A stretch of 59,826 nucleotides of DNA from Lutibacter sp. (lineage in GTDB: Bacteria; Bacteroidota; Bacteroidia; Flavobacteriales; Flavobacteriaceae): positions 1 to 59,826 of the forward strand of contig NZ_JAKIUR010000013.1 in assembly GCF_021647475.1 (NCBI RefSeq), given 5' to 3'. The notes beneath the pieces are model-generated. The model saw nothing but the letters and a program-made list of their open reading frames with translations, did not search any database and was not told the DNA's origin. The position numbers and the translations under genes were made by a program. Positions 7,712 through 16,700 of the stretch are shown in pieces (position 1 is the first letter of the stretch; each line of letters begins with the position of its first letter).

Positions 7712-9910
7712 ATGAACAGTTCGGAATTAGATTTACACGACGCTTTAAAAAAATATTTTGGATTTGATAAATTCAAAGGCTTACAAGAAAAAGTAATAAA
7801 AAGTATTTTAAACCGTAATAACACTTTCGTGGTGATGCCCACAGGAGGTGGAAAATCATTATGTTACCAATTGCCTGCTTTAATGCAAGAAGGTACGGCT
7901 ATTGTAGTTTCCCCTTTAATAGCGTTAATGAAAAACCAAGTGGATGCTATTAGAGGAATATCTGAAAATCAAGGTATTGCACATGTGCTAAATTCTTCTT
8001 TGAATAAAACAGAAGTTAAAAAAGTAATGAGCGATATTGAGAATGGCGTTACCAAATTATTATATGTTGCTCCAGAATCTTTAATAAAGGAAGAATATGC
8101 TAATTTTTTAAAAAAGCAAAAAATATCATTTGTAGCTATTGATGAAGCACATTGTATTTCGGAATGGGGACATGATTTTAGACCTGAATACCGGAATTTA
8201 AAACATATAATTAAAGAAATAGATGATGTTCCTATTATTGGGCTAACGGCTACTGCAACTGAAAAAGTTCAGGAAGACATTATTAAAACGCTAGGATTAA
8301 AAGATCCAAAAACGTTTAAAGCATCATTTAATAGAGCTAATTTATTTTATGAAGTTCGTCCAAAAACTAAAAATATAGAAGCTGATATTATTAAATTTGT
8401 TCGCCAATTTCAAAATAAATCAGGTATTATTTATTGTTTAAGTAGAAAAAAAGTGGAAGAAATTGCACAAGTTTTACAAGTAAATGGTGTAAAAGCAGTT
8501 CCTTATCATGCGGGTTTAGATGCTAAAACCAGAAGTAAACATCAAGATATGTTTTTAATGGAAGATATTGATGTGGTTGTTGCTACCATTGCCTTTGGAA
8601 TGGGTATTGACAAGCCCGATGTTCGATTTGTAATTCATCATGATATCCCTAAAAGTTTAGAAAGTTATTATCAAGAAACAGGTAGAGCAGGACGTGATGG
8701 AGGTGAAGGTTATTGTTTGGCATTTTATGCATATAAAGACATTGAAAAATTAGAAAAATTTTTAGCTGGAAAACCTGTGGCCGAACAAGAAATTGGAAAT
8801 GCATTATTGCAAGAAGTGGTAGGATATGCTGAAACATCTATGTCTCGAAGAAAATATTTGTTACATTATTTTGGAGAAGATTTTGATGGAGTTAATGGAG
8901 AAGGAGCTTCTATGGATGATAATGTTAAAAATCCAAAGAAAAAATCCGAAGCCAAAGATGAACTTAAAACCCTATTAGAAATAGTTACTAAATCTTTTCA
9001 AAAATATAAAGCAAAAGAAGTTGTTAATGTGCTAATTGGAAAGGTTAATGCTTTATTAAAATCGCATAAATCAGATGAAAAACCATTTTTTGGATTGGGT
9101 GAAAATCATACCGATAAATATTGGATGGCTTTAATTCGTCAAGCATTAGTAGCTGGTTTTTTAAGAAAAGAAATAGAAGAATATGGAGTTATAAAAATCA
9201 CGAAAAAAGGAACTGATTTTATAGAAAAGCCTTTTTCTTTTATGATGACAGAAGATCACACTTATGATGATGAAAACGACTCCTCTATTATTACCAATCA
9301 AAAATCTGGTGGTGGTGGACTAGACGATATTTTAATGAAAATGCTAAAAAATTTGCAAAAATCTGTTGCAAAAAAGAATGGTGTTCCTCCTTATGCCGTT
9401 ATTCAAGAAACTTCTTTAGAAGATATGACTTTAAAATATCCGATTTCTATGGATGAATTAAAGAATATTTATGGTGTAGGAGAAGGGAAAGCTCATAAAT
9501 ATGGTAAACCTTTTATTGAATTAATTGCAAAGTATGTTGAAGAAAATGATATTGTTAGACCAGATGATATTGTGGTGAAAAGTACCGGAGTAAATTCTAG
9601 TTTAAAATTATTTATCATTCAAAATACAGACAAAAAACTTCCTTTAATGGATATTGCAAAATCAAAAGGTCTTAAGTTTAATGAACTTTTAGAAGAAATG
9701 CAACGAATTGTATATAGTGGCACCAAATTAAATATAAGTTATTGCATTAATGAACATTTAGATGAAGAGCAGCAAGAAGAAATATTTGATTACTTTATGG
9801 AAGCTGAATCCGATAGAATTCAAGATGCTTTAGATGAATTTGAAGGCGAATATGATGAAGATGAACTGCGATTAATGCGTATTAAATTTATTAGTGAAGT
9901 TGCTAATTAA
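7712..9910 (+). CDS. recQ: ATP-dependent DNA helicase RecQ
   Basis: A 3'-5' DNA helicase of recombination and repair. Walker A MPTGGGKS is at residues 42-49, and the DEAH box is within AIDEAHCISEWGHDFRPEY. The helicase C domain has QETGRAGRDGG, and an RQC winged-helix region, an HRDC domain (about residues 545-620) and an acidic C-terminal extension follow. At 732 residues it is longer than E. coli RecQ (609), as usual in Bacteroidota. The zinc-binding cysteine cluster normally following RRKxLLxYFGE is missing and replaced by an acidic/lysine stretch (MDDNVKNPKKK). Its stop overlaps the convergent ZIP gene by four bases. Confidence 0.95.
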   Translation: MNSSELDLHDALKKYFGFDKFKGLQEKVIKSILNRNNTFVVMPTGGGKSLCYQLPALMQEGTAIVVSPLIALMKNQVDAIRGISENQGIAHVLNSSLNKTEVKKVMSDIENGVTKLLYVAPESLIKEEYANFLKKQKISFVAIDEAHCISEWGHDFRPEYRNLKHIIKEIDDVPIIGLTATATEKVQEDIIKTLGLKDPKTFKASFNRANLFYEVRPKTKNIEADIIKFVRQFQNKSGIIYCLSRKKVEEIAQVLQVNGVKAVPYHAGLDAKTRSKHQDMFLMEDIDVVVATIAFGMGIDKPDVRFVIHHDIPKSLESYYQETGRAGRDGGEGYCLAFYAYKDIEKLEKFLAGKPVAEQEIGNALLQEVVGYAETSMSRRKYLLHYFGEDFDGVNGEGASMDDNVKNPKKKSEAKDELKTLLEIVTKSFQKYKAKEVVNVLIGKVNALLKSHKSDEKPFFGLGENHTDKYWMALIRQALVAGFLRKEIEEYGVIKITKKGTDFIEKPFSFMMTEDHTYDDENDSSIITNQKSGGGGLDDILMKMLKNLQKSVAKKNGVPPYAVIQETSLEDMTLKYPISMDELKNIYGVGEGKAHKYGKPFIELIAKYVEENDIVRPDDIVVKSTGVNSSLKLFIIQNTDKKLPLMDIAKSKGLKFNELLEEMQRIVYSGTKLNISYCINEHLDEEQQEEIFDYFMEAESDRIQDALDEFEGEYDEDELRLMRIKFISEVAN

Positions 9911-10578
9911 GTTAAAAATGCAACAGCCATTCCTATTAAAATAGCTATAAATTTTAATAAATTAAATTTGTGATCTTTTGAAGATTCAAATAGTATTATA
10001 GTAGAAATATGTAAAAATATTCCTATAATAATAGCCATTATTTCAGATTTATAGCGAAGCAAAAACTGACTATTTTCTCCAATAAAACTACCTAATGGCG
10101 ACATTAATGCAAAAACTAATAAAAACAATATTGCCTGTATTTTTGGAATAGAAGACTTTACAAAAAATGTTCCTAAAATAATAGCAACAGGTATTTTATG
10201 AACTACAATTGCCCAAAGTAAATGTTCGTGATGTAAATTATGAGCTAAAGGAATTCCTTCCATAAAGGCATGAATACTTAAACCAATAAATAATGCCCAA
10301 GGGAAAATACTGCTATTTTGTACATGAATATGACCATGTTCTGCTCCTTTTGAAAAAAAATCTAATACAAGTTGAAGTAATAATCCTAATAAAATGTATG
10401 CACCAATAGTCTTATTATATACGGCATAAACTTCTGGTAATAAATGTAAAATAGAAATGGCTAATAAATAAGCTCCACTAAAAGAGAGCAATAATTGTAT
10501 GGTTTTATTACCGGGTTTTAAACCATAAACTATAATAATTCCTACTAAAACCGATGCTATTAATACTAAATAAGTCAT
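9907..10578 (-). CDS. ZIP family metal transporter
   Basis: A 223-residue polytopic membrane protein of the ZIP family (divalent metal uptake, typically Zn, Fe or Mn). The two metal-site helices are visible: HAFMEGIPLAHN and, after HHEHLLW, AIVVHKIPVAIILG. A short His-containing cytoplasmic loop (GAEHGHIHVQ) precedes them. Its start overlaps the stop of the upstream methyltransferase by four bases (translational coupling), so the two form an operon. Metal specificity cannot be read from the sequence. Confidence 0.88.
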   Translation of the reverse strand: MTYLVLIASVLVGIIIVYGLKPGNKTIQLLLSFSGAYLLAISILHLLPEVYAVYNKTIGAYILLGLLLQLVLDFFSKGAEHGHIHVQNSSIFPWALFIGLSIHAFMEGIPLAHNLHHEHLLWAIVVHKIPVAIILGTFFVKSSIPKIQAILFLLVFALMSPLGSFIGENSQFLLRYKSEIMAIIIGIFLHISTIILFESSKDHKFNLLKFIAILIGMAVAFLT

Positions 10579-11303
10579 TCTAAAACTAAAATTAATCTAT
10601 CTGAAGTTGCTTCATTGAAATCTTCTAATTGATAATTTCCAAATTTATGTTTTATAGTGAATCCAACTGTTTTCATATAAAATTCAGCTTTTTTAAAATC
10701 AATAAGTTTAACTTTTTCAATAAACTCATGATTTTTACCATCCGCAAAAAACTTAATTTGTTTATGGACAAAACCATTTTCTATAAATCTATGCATTTTA
10801 AAAGTAATTCCGTCAATTGTTTTTTCTTCAAATGGTATTAAATTTTCATTTACTTTTTTAGCATTCATAAAATCTATAATAGCAATTCCATTTTTATTTA
10901 ATCCATTTTTAATATTTTCCAATATTTTAATGTCTTCAGCATCATCTTCAAAAAAACCAAAACTGGTAAATAAATTAAAAATAGCGTCAAATTTTGATTT
11001 GAAAGGAACTCGCATATCATGTTCATAAAAGTGAAGCGTTTTGTTTTCAAATTGCTTGGCGTAAGCAATACTATTGGAAGATAAATCGGCTCCAACAACA
11101 TTAAAACCTAGTGAATTCAAAAAAATAGCATGTCGTCCTTTTCCGCAACCTAAATCTAATAATTTAGCATTCTTTTTTAAATTTAAAAAAGCGACTATAT
11201 TTTTCATAAATAATTGTGCTTCATCATCATCTCTATTTTTATATAAAGTGTGATAATACTTGGTGTTAAACCAAGAAACAAACCAGTCTTTAGTAGTTCC
11301 CAT
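10575..11303 (-). CDS. Class I SAM-dependent methyltransferase
   Basis: A 242-residue soluble methyltransferase with motif I LDLGCGKGRHA, motif II around VVGADLSS and a post-motif FNLFTSFGFFED. The substrate is unknown; similar proteins in Bacteroidota are annotated only as class I methyltransferases. It is the first gene of a two-gene unit with the ZIP transporter. A CAAAAATA sequence at 11320-11327 is a candidate minus-strand promoter element close to the start. Confidence 0.8.
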   Translation of the reverse strand: MGTTKDWFVSWFNTKYYHTLYKNRDDDEAQLFMKNIVAFLNLKKNAKLLDLGCGKGRHAIFLNSLGFNVVGADLSSNSIAYAKQFENKTLHFYEHDMRVPFKSKFDAIFNLFTSFGFFEDDAEDIKILENIKNGLNKNGIAIIDFMNAKKVNENLIPFEEKTIDGITFKMHRFIENGFVHKQIKFFADGKNHEFIEKVKLIDFKKAEFYMKTVGFTIKHKFGNYQLEDFNEATSDRLILVLE

Positions 11304-11413
11304 AAGTTAAAATTGCGTACAAAAATACTAAATTGTTTTAAGTAAAAGTCGTATTTGTTTTAGTAATATAAAGTCATTAATTATTTAAAGGTATTTTATA
11401 TGATTTATAATAG

Positions 11414-11421
11414 TATTTTTG
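11414..11421 (+). promoter_or_regulatory. Candidate -7 promoter element of the THUMP methyltransferase
   Basis: TATTTTTG matches the Bacteroidota -7 consensus TAnnTTTG and lies 16 bases before the ATG at 11438. No clear -33 TTTG is seen. Confidence 0.5.
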
Positions 11422-11437
11422 CAAATATTTATAAGAT

Positions 11438-12619
11438 ATGAATCACGATTTTAAAATGGTTGCTACAACATTATTCGGATTAGAAGAAGTGTTAGCCACA
11501 GAATTAAAAAATTTAGGAGCACAAAAGGTAACTATTGGGGTTAGAAGCGTTTCTTTTTTTGGAGATAAAGGCTTTATGTATAAAGCTAACTTAGCATTAA
11601 GAACTGCCATTAGAATACTTAAACCTATTAAAAGTTTTAAGGTTTTTGATGAGGATGATTTATATAAAAAATTGCAAGAAATTAATTGGGAACGAATTAT
11701 GAATGTGGATACCACGTTTTCTATTGGAGCGGTGGTAAACTCTAAACATTTCACTACAAATTCACATTATATTTCATTAAAATCAAAAGATGCTATTGCC
11801 GATTATTTTAGACATAAATATCATAAAAGACCCAATGTAGATACCAAACATCCTGATGTTAAAATACATGTACATATTCAAAAAGATTATTGTACAGTTT
11901 CATTAGATAGTTCGGGGATGTCGTTACATAAAAGAGGTTATAGAACTGCTACCAATATTGCACCAATAAATGAAGTTTTAGCTGCTGGTTTAGTGTTGCT
12001 TTCTGGTTACACGGGCGATTGTAATTTTATTGACCCAATGTGTGGTTCAGGTACCATTTTAATTGAAGCAGCTATGATTGCAAATAATATTCCTGCAAAT
12101 ATAAACCGAGTTGAATTTGCTTTTGAAAAATGGGAGGATTATGATGAAGATTTATTTTACACCATTCAAGATTCGTTGTTGAAAAAAGCAAAAGAATCTC
12201 ATTTTAAAATTATGGGATTTGACAAGGCTCCTTCTGCCGTTAGAAAAGCCAATGATAATATCAAAAATGCAAATTTAAGCGAATTTATTGGCGTACATCA
12301 TGTCAACTTTTTTAACTCGGTAAAAGAAGTTTTTGGAAAAACTACCATTTTATTTAATCCACCTTATGGAGAGCGTTTATCTATTGATGTTAAAGAATTT
12401 TATAAAAAAATTGGAGATACTTTAAAACATGGTTATCCAGATTCAACAGTTTGGTTTATTACTTCAGATATGGAAGCTTTAAAGCATGTTGGTTTGCGAA
12501 CTTCAAAAAGAATTCCGCTTAAAAATGCAGATTTAGATTGCCGATTTGTTAGGTATGATATGTATGAAGGAAGTAAAAAGGCTAAAAAAAGAGCTCCAGA
12601 AACAAAAGAAGATTTATAG
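11438..12619 (+). CDS. THUMP-domain rRNA (guanine-N2) methyltransferase, RlmL N-terminal type
   Basis: A 393-residue RNA methyltransferase corresponding to the N-terminal half of E. coli RlmL, which makes m2G2445 in 23S rRNA. A ferredoxin-like/THUMP region occupies about residues 1-165; the SAM fold follows, with DPMCGSGTILIEAA (motif I) and the catalytic FNPPYGERL at about residue 307. The last 20 or so residues (SKKAKKRAPETKEDL) form a lysine-rich tail. A short remnant coding for the same conserved end is found about 200 bases downstream (see 12714-12796). Confidence 0.9.
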   Translation: MNHDFKMVATTLFGLEEVLATELKNLGAQKVTIGVRSVSFFGDKGFMYKANLALRTAIRILKPIKSFKVFDEDDLYKKLQEINWERIMNVDTTFSIGAVVNSKHFTTNSHYISLKSKDAIADYFRHKYHKRPNVDTKHPDVKIHVHIQKDYCTVSLDSSGMSLHKRGYRTATNIAPINEVLAAGLVLLSGYTGDCNFIDPMCGSGTILIEAAMIANNIPANINRVEFAFEKWEDYDEDLFYTIQDSLLKKAKESHFKIMGFDKAPSAVRKANDNIKNANLSEFIGVHHVNFFNSVKEVFGKTTILFNPPYGERLSIDVKEFYKKIGDTLKHGYPDSTVWFITSDMEALKHVGLRTSKRIPLKNADLDCRFVRYDMYEGSKKAKKRAPETKEDL

Positions 12620-12645
12620 TGAAAGTTATTTTATTTAAAGTCTAG

Positions 12646-12682
12646 TTAAACCTAACAGGTTTTTAAAACCTGTTAGGTTTAA
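12646..12682. terminator. Near-perfect 37-base palindrome, likely bidirectional terminator
   Basis: Arms 12646-12663 and 12665-12682 pair over 18 bases around a single T. The core is CCTAACAGGTTTT facing AAAACCTGTTAGG, followed by an AT-rich run. It lies 26 bases after the THUMP methyltransferase stop. It may be a transcription terminator, a mobile palindromic repeat, or both. Confidence 0.6.
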
Positions 12683-12713
12683 TAATATTTTATTGATTTT
12701 TCTTCGGAATTCA

Positions 12714-12796
12714 TTTAAAAAACACCGATTTAGATTGCCGATTTGTACGTTACAATAAAAGCTTTACAGCTAATAATAACGTCAGGTCGAGTAATT
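12714..12796 (+). pseudogene. Remnant of a second THUMP methyltransferase 3' end
   Basis: Read in the frame beginning at 12714, the DNA encodes LKNTDLDCRFVRYN before drifting to unrelated residues. The intact gene upstream encodes LKNADLDCRFVRYD at its C-terminal end. Several codons differ silently (GTA CGT TAC here, GTT AGG TAT in the intact gene), so this is not a fresh duplication of that gene. It fits a decayed paralogue end, or an old end displaced when a diverged 3' segment recombined in. No start or other domain survives. Confidence 0.6.
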
Positions 12797-12895
12797 TTTG
12801 ATAAAAAATTGTATCGAGAACTATTTTTTTGACTAAATTTCTATTCTTGATACTAATTTTAAGCCTAAAAAGGCTAAAATTCACTCGAATTGACG
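12780..12895. repeat. Interspersed inverted-repeat element, copy 1
   Basis: It begins CGTCAGGTCGAGTAATTTTT and ends ACTCGAATTGACG, so its ends are imperfect inverted repeats. The left unit (to about 12820) carries TTGTATCGAGA. The right unit is the same motif on the other strand, with an inner hairpin AAGCCT/AGGCTA. Shared motifs (CGTCAG, TCGAGT, TTGTATCGA) recur at 38991-39167, defining a dispersed repeat family. With the palindrome and methyltransferase remnant it fills the gap 12620-12940. Confidence 0.75.
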
Positions 12896-12940
12896 AAATT
12901 TTATCATAATGAACAATAGATAAGAATACTGTTTTAACAC

Positions 12941-12972
12941 AAAAGAGCTTTACATTGCTGCAAAGCTCTTTT
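12941..12972 (-). terminator. Terminator of the Tyr/Arg-rich protein gene
   Basis: AAAAGAGCTTT (12941-12951) and AAAGCTCTTTT (12962-12972) form an 11-bp stem with a 10-base loop, 22 bases beyond the stop of the minus-strand gene at 12995. The ends are A/T runs on both strands, so it could work in either direction. Confidence 0.75.
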
Positions 12973-12994
12973 AAAAATTAACTAATTCAAATTA

Positions 12995-14056
12995 TTAACC
13001 TCTTCTTTTTCTTGTGTTTACAGTTTTACTATGGTTTCTTTTTAAAGGTTTTTTAATAATAGTTCTACTTATTCCTTTTCGCTCACGAAATTTAACATTA
13101 TTTCGTTTTAAATTTGTTCTTTTTTTATTAATTACTGCATTAGGTTTTTTATAAGCAGTACGTTTTTTAATTACCGTATTTTTATACTTTCTAACAGGTG
13201 CTTTATGAGTATTGGTAATTGTTCGCCTAGTTACATTTCCATGGTTTGTTCGTTTAACAGCGGTATTTCTTCTAATACTATTTGAAGAGTTACTTCTTAT
13301 ATTTTTTCTGTTATACTCATTGTAATCTCTTTTATTACGAGTTGCTATTCGTTCATTTTTTCGTTTCGGAATTCTATTGGTTTGAAACCTTTTTCGAGTG
13401 GTATAGGTATTTCTTTTATACCTATTTGAACGATTACTTCTGTTATAATAACTGTGATTATTGTTATACTCATTTTTGTGATAAGCATATCTTGTTGGTC
13501 TATAATAATGTCTGTAAGGTTTGTAGCTTACAATTCTAAAATCAAATATTGGTCTAACAAAATAGTTGTGATATGGGTGATAAGCATAATGTCTGTTGTA
13601 TCGATTTACATATCCAGAATAGTAAGAATAATATCCGTAGTTATTATAAAATACACGTAAACCACCTAACCGTACTAATCTTCCACCATTATATCGAATG
13701 TTTACATTTCCAATTTCTGTAACTCTACCATAATAGTCATAATAAATAGGAACATCTTCTACTTGAATTACAGCACCATAATCATCATATTGAACATAAG
13801 CATCATAATTATAACCAGAATTAAAACTGATATTTACGTTTCTACTTCTATAGCCAATATCAATACCACTATTTTGTTGATTTAAATAGAAATCAAATTC
13901 TCCATTTTGAAAAACGGCAAAAGTTATTCCTCGTTCTACAAATGTAAATTTATCACCATTTTCGTTATAATATCTGTATTCCGCTCCGTTAGTAGTTGCT
14001 TTAATGCTAAAGCTCGTTATTAAAAACGCTACTATTAAAAATAATTTACTTTTCAT
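12995..14056 (-). CDS. Secreted Tyr/Arg-rich protein of unknown function
   Basis: A 353-residue protein with a signal peptide (MKSKLFLIVAFLITSFSIKA). Residues about 20-145 form a folded-looking region with short strand repeats such as VPIYYDYYGRVTEIGNV and IRYNGGRLVRLGGLRVFYNN. Residues about 145-200 are extremely rich in Tyr, His, Asn and Arg, and the last 150 residues are highly basic, with runs such as NKKRTNLKRNNVKFRERKG. Similar proteins are, as far as I recall, conserved hypotheticals in flavobacteria; no function is known. The basic tail suggests binding to an acidic surface such as LPS, polysaccharide or nucleic acid. It is a single gene with its own terminator. Confidence 0.75.
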   Translation of the reverse strand: MKSKLFLIVAFLITSFSIKATTNGAEYRYYNENGDKFTFVERGITFAVFQNGEFDFYLNQQNSGIDIGYRSRNVNISFNSGYNYDAYVQYDDYGAVIQVEDVPIYYDYYGRVTEIGNVNIRYNGGRLVRLGGLRVFYNNYGYYSYYSGYVNRYNRHYAYHPYHNYFVRPIFDFRIVSYKPYRHYYRPTRYAYHKNEYNNNHSYYNRSNRSNRYKRNTYTTRKRFQTNRIPKRKNERIATRNKRDYNEYNRKNIRSNSSNSIRRNTAVKRTNHGNVTRRTITNTHKAPVRKYKNTVIKKRTAYKKPNAVINKKRTNLKRNNVKFRERKGISRTIIKKPLKRNHSKTVNTRKRRG

Positions 14057-14227
14057 AATTCAAGGTTTTAAAGGTTACTACTATTGTTTGGCAAGTAGTT
14101 TCTGATTAGTGAATTACAAACCCCGTGCCAAAAATTAAAATTAATTTTAACGTATTGATAATCAGTATTTTTAAAAAAATAATATTTAAAACTATCATTT
14201 AAATAGGATTTAAAAAAGGGTTTTATA

Positions 14228-14235
14228 TATTTTTG
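14228..14235 (+). promoter_or_regulatory. Candidate -7 promoter element of priA
   Basis: TATTTTTG fits TAnnTTTG. It would start transcription near 14240, about 20 bases before the inferred ATT start at 14259 and over 100 bases before the first ATG, which favours the upstream start. Confidence 0.5.
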
Positions 14236-14258
14236 TATAACCATTTAAAAACATCGCC

Positions 14259-16700
14259 ATTTATTTTATAAACGTAATATTACCCATTCCTCTTCAAAAG
14301 TTATTTACTTATAAAATAACAGAAGCCGAATCAGAATTTCTAAAAAAAGGAATGCGTGTTGCCGTGGAATTTGGTAAATCTAAAATATATACCGCATTAG
14401 TATTTTCTATTCATAAAGAAGCTCCTGTTGGGTATGAAGCTAAAGATATTTATCAGATATTAGATGAAAAACCTCTAGTAAATGAAATTCAGTTACAACA
14501 TTGGGAGTGGATTGCCAAGTATTATATGTGTTCCTTGGGTGAAGTATTTAGAAGTGCTTTGCCTTCAGCATTTTTGTTAGAAAGTGAAACTACAATTTTA
14601 TTAAATACTTCTTTTAAAAATGAAGATACTCTTTCTGAAGATGAATTCTTAATTTTTGAGGCTTTACAATTTCAATCGCAACTTTCTGTAAATCAAATCA
14701 TGGAAATTTTAGGGAAGAAAACAGTTTTTCCTATTATAAAAGATTTAATTGAAAAAGAAGTGATTGTAGTAAAAGAACATATTTATGAACAATACAAACC
14801 TAAATTAGTAAAATATATTCAATTCACTCAAAAGTGGAATGATTCAGAAAAACTATCAGAATTATTAGAAATGCTTTCAAGAGCAAAAAAACAACGTGAA
14901 ATCATTTTAGCCTATTTTCAATTAAAAGCTACAAAAAATGAAATAAAAGTGATTGAATTGCAAGAAGATTTTGGAGCATCTTCTGCAGGATTAAAATCAT
15001 TGGTGGATAAAGGAATTTTAGAATACTATTATATTCAAACCGATAGAATTCATTTTGATGGAAAATCACAAGAAATAAAAAAGTTAACTACTTCTCAAAC
15101 TACAGCTTTTAAAGCAATTAAATCTAACTTTAAAACTAAACAAACTGTTTTATTAAAAGGAATTACAAGTAGTGGAAAAACAGAAATATATGTTAAGTTA
15201 ATTAAAGAATTACTTCAAAATAAAAAACAAGTACTTTATTTGTTGCCAGAAATAGCATTAACCACTCAATTAATAGAACGATTGCAATTTTATTTCGGCG
15301 AATATTTATCTGTTTTTCATTCCAAATATTCAATGAATGAACGAGTAGAAGTATGGAATAATGTTCTTGAAAAAAAACAAAAAGCACAACTAATATTAGG
15401 AGCTCGTTCTTCACTTTTTTTACCATATTCAAATTTAGGTCTTATTATAGTAGATGAAGAACATGAACCTTCTTTTAAACAATTTGATCCCGCACCACGT
15501 TACCATGCTCGTGATGCAGCCATTGTATTAGCAAACAAACATAATGCTAAAGTTTTATTAGGTTCGGCAACGCCAAGTATTGAAACTTTTTATAATGCAA
15601 CTCAAGGTAAATATGGACTTGTAGAACTTAATGAACGTTTTGGTAAAGTATTATTACCTGAAATTTTTTTGGTAGATATTAAAGAAAAACATCGTAAGAA
15701 AAGAATGAAAGGTCATTTTTCTGATGATTTAATTTTACAAATTGAAGACGCTTTGAAAAATAGAGAACAAGTTATCCTTTTTCAAAACAGAAGAGGATTT
15801 GCTCCAATAGTAGAATGTGAAACTTGTGGAGAATCTCCTCAGTGTCCAAATTGCGATGTTAGTTTAACGTATCACAGTCTTAAAAACGAATTACGTTGTC
15901 ATTATTGCGGTTATAAACAAGCAATGCCACACAATTGTTTTGCGTGTGGCAGTGAAAAACTAAATACTAAAGGTTTTGGTACTGAGCAAGTTGAACAGGA
16001 ATTGCAACAGCTTTTTGAAAACGCCAATATTGGCAGAATGGATTTAGATACCACACGTGGTAAATATGGTTATCAAAAAATATTAGGAAAATTTAAAAAT
16101 CATGAAATTGATATTTTGGTTGGTACTCAAATGTTATCCAAAGGATTAGATTTTGAAAATGTTTCTTTAGTGGGAGTTATGAATGCCGATGCTATGTTGA
16201 ATTTTCCAGATTTCAGAGCTCATGAACGTAGCTATCAATTAATGGTGCAAGTTGCTGGTAGAGCAGGGCGGGCTAAAAAAAGAGGAAAAGTAATTATTCA
16301 AACCTTTAACCCATATCATCAAATATTGCAACAAGTTTCAACACATTCCTTTGAAGAAATGTATAAAGAACAATTAAATGAACGTTGGCAATATAAATAT
16401 CCACCTTATTATAGAATCATAAAAGTAATTGTTAAACATAAAAATTATACTACTTTAGATGAAGGAGCTCAATGGTTGGGAAAATCATTCAATAATATTT
16501 TTAAAGAAAATGCATTAGGTCCGGCAATACCATCAATTTCAAAAATTAGGAATTTATACATTCAACAATTTATTATCAAAATTCCACCTAAACAATCTAT
16601 TACCAAAACTAAAGATGCTATTTTAAAAGTTAAAAATACATTTCAAGCTATTAGAAATTTTCGTCCTATTAAATTTATAATAGATGTAGATAACTATTAA
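14259..16700 (+). CDS. priA: Primosomal protein N' (replication restart helicase PriA)
   Basis: A superfamily 2 helicase that reloads the replisome at stalled forks. Walker A GITSSGKTE, the DEEH box in IIVDEEHEPSF and the zinc-binding block with four Cys pairs (CETC, CPNC, CHYC, CFAC) are all present. The first ATG is at 14352 and would remove about 31 conserved residues. The DNA upstream stays open to a stop at 14238-14240 and encodes YFINVILPIPLQKLFTYKI, the standard PriA N-terminus. The position of the family's initiator Met is occupied by ATT at 14259. I therefore start there (813 residues, normal length), assuming a rare ATT start, an ATG-to-ATT mutation or a base-call error. Confidence 0.85.
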   Translation: MYFINVILPIPLQKLFTYKITEAESEFLKKGMRVAVEFGKSKIYTALVFSIHKEAPVGYEAKDIYQILDEKPLVNEIQLQHWEWIAKYYMCSLGEVFRSALPSAFLLESETTILLNTSFKNEDTLSEDEFLIFEALQFQSQLSVNQIMEILGKKTVFPIIKDLIEKEVIVVKEHIYEQYKPKLVKYIQFTQKWNDSEKLSELLEMLSRAKKQREIILAYFQLKATKNEIKVIELQEDFGASSAGLKSLVDKGILEYYYIQTDRIHFDGKSQEIKKLTTSQTTAFKAIKSNFKTKQTVLLKGITSSGKTEIYVKLIKELLQNKKQVLYLLPEIALTTQLIERLQFYFGEYLSVFHSKYSMNERVEVWNNVLEKKQKAQLILGARSSLFLPYSNLGLIIVDEEHEPSFKQFDPAPRYHARDAAIVLANKHNAKVLLGSATPSIETFYNATQGKYGLVELNERFGKVLLPEIFLVDIKEKHRKKRMKGHFSDDLILQIEDALKNREQVILFQNRRGFAPIVECETCGESPQCPNCDVSLTYHSLKNELRCHYCGYKQAMPHNCFACGSEKLNTKGFGTEQVEQELQQLFENANIGRMDLDTTRGKYGYQKILGKFKNHEIDILVGTQMLSKGLDFENVSLVGVMNADAMLNFPDFRAHERSYQLMVQVAGRAGRAKKRGKVIIQTFNPYHQILQQVSTHSFEEMYKEQLNERWQYKYPPYYRIIKVIVKHKNYTTLDEGAQWLGKSFNNIFKENALGPAIPSISKIRNLYIQQFIIKIPPKQSITKTKDAILKVKNTFQAIRNFRPIKFIIDVDNY

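Noticed and set aside
13282..13660. Open frames on the plus strand opposite the Tyr/Arg-rich gene.
   Set aside because: They are antisense to a gene of biased composition, have no start context and encode Tyr/Cys/Phe-rich nonsense.
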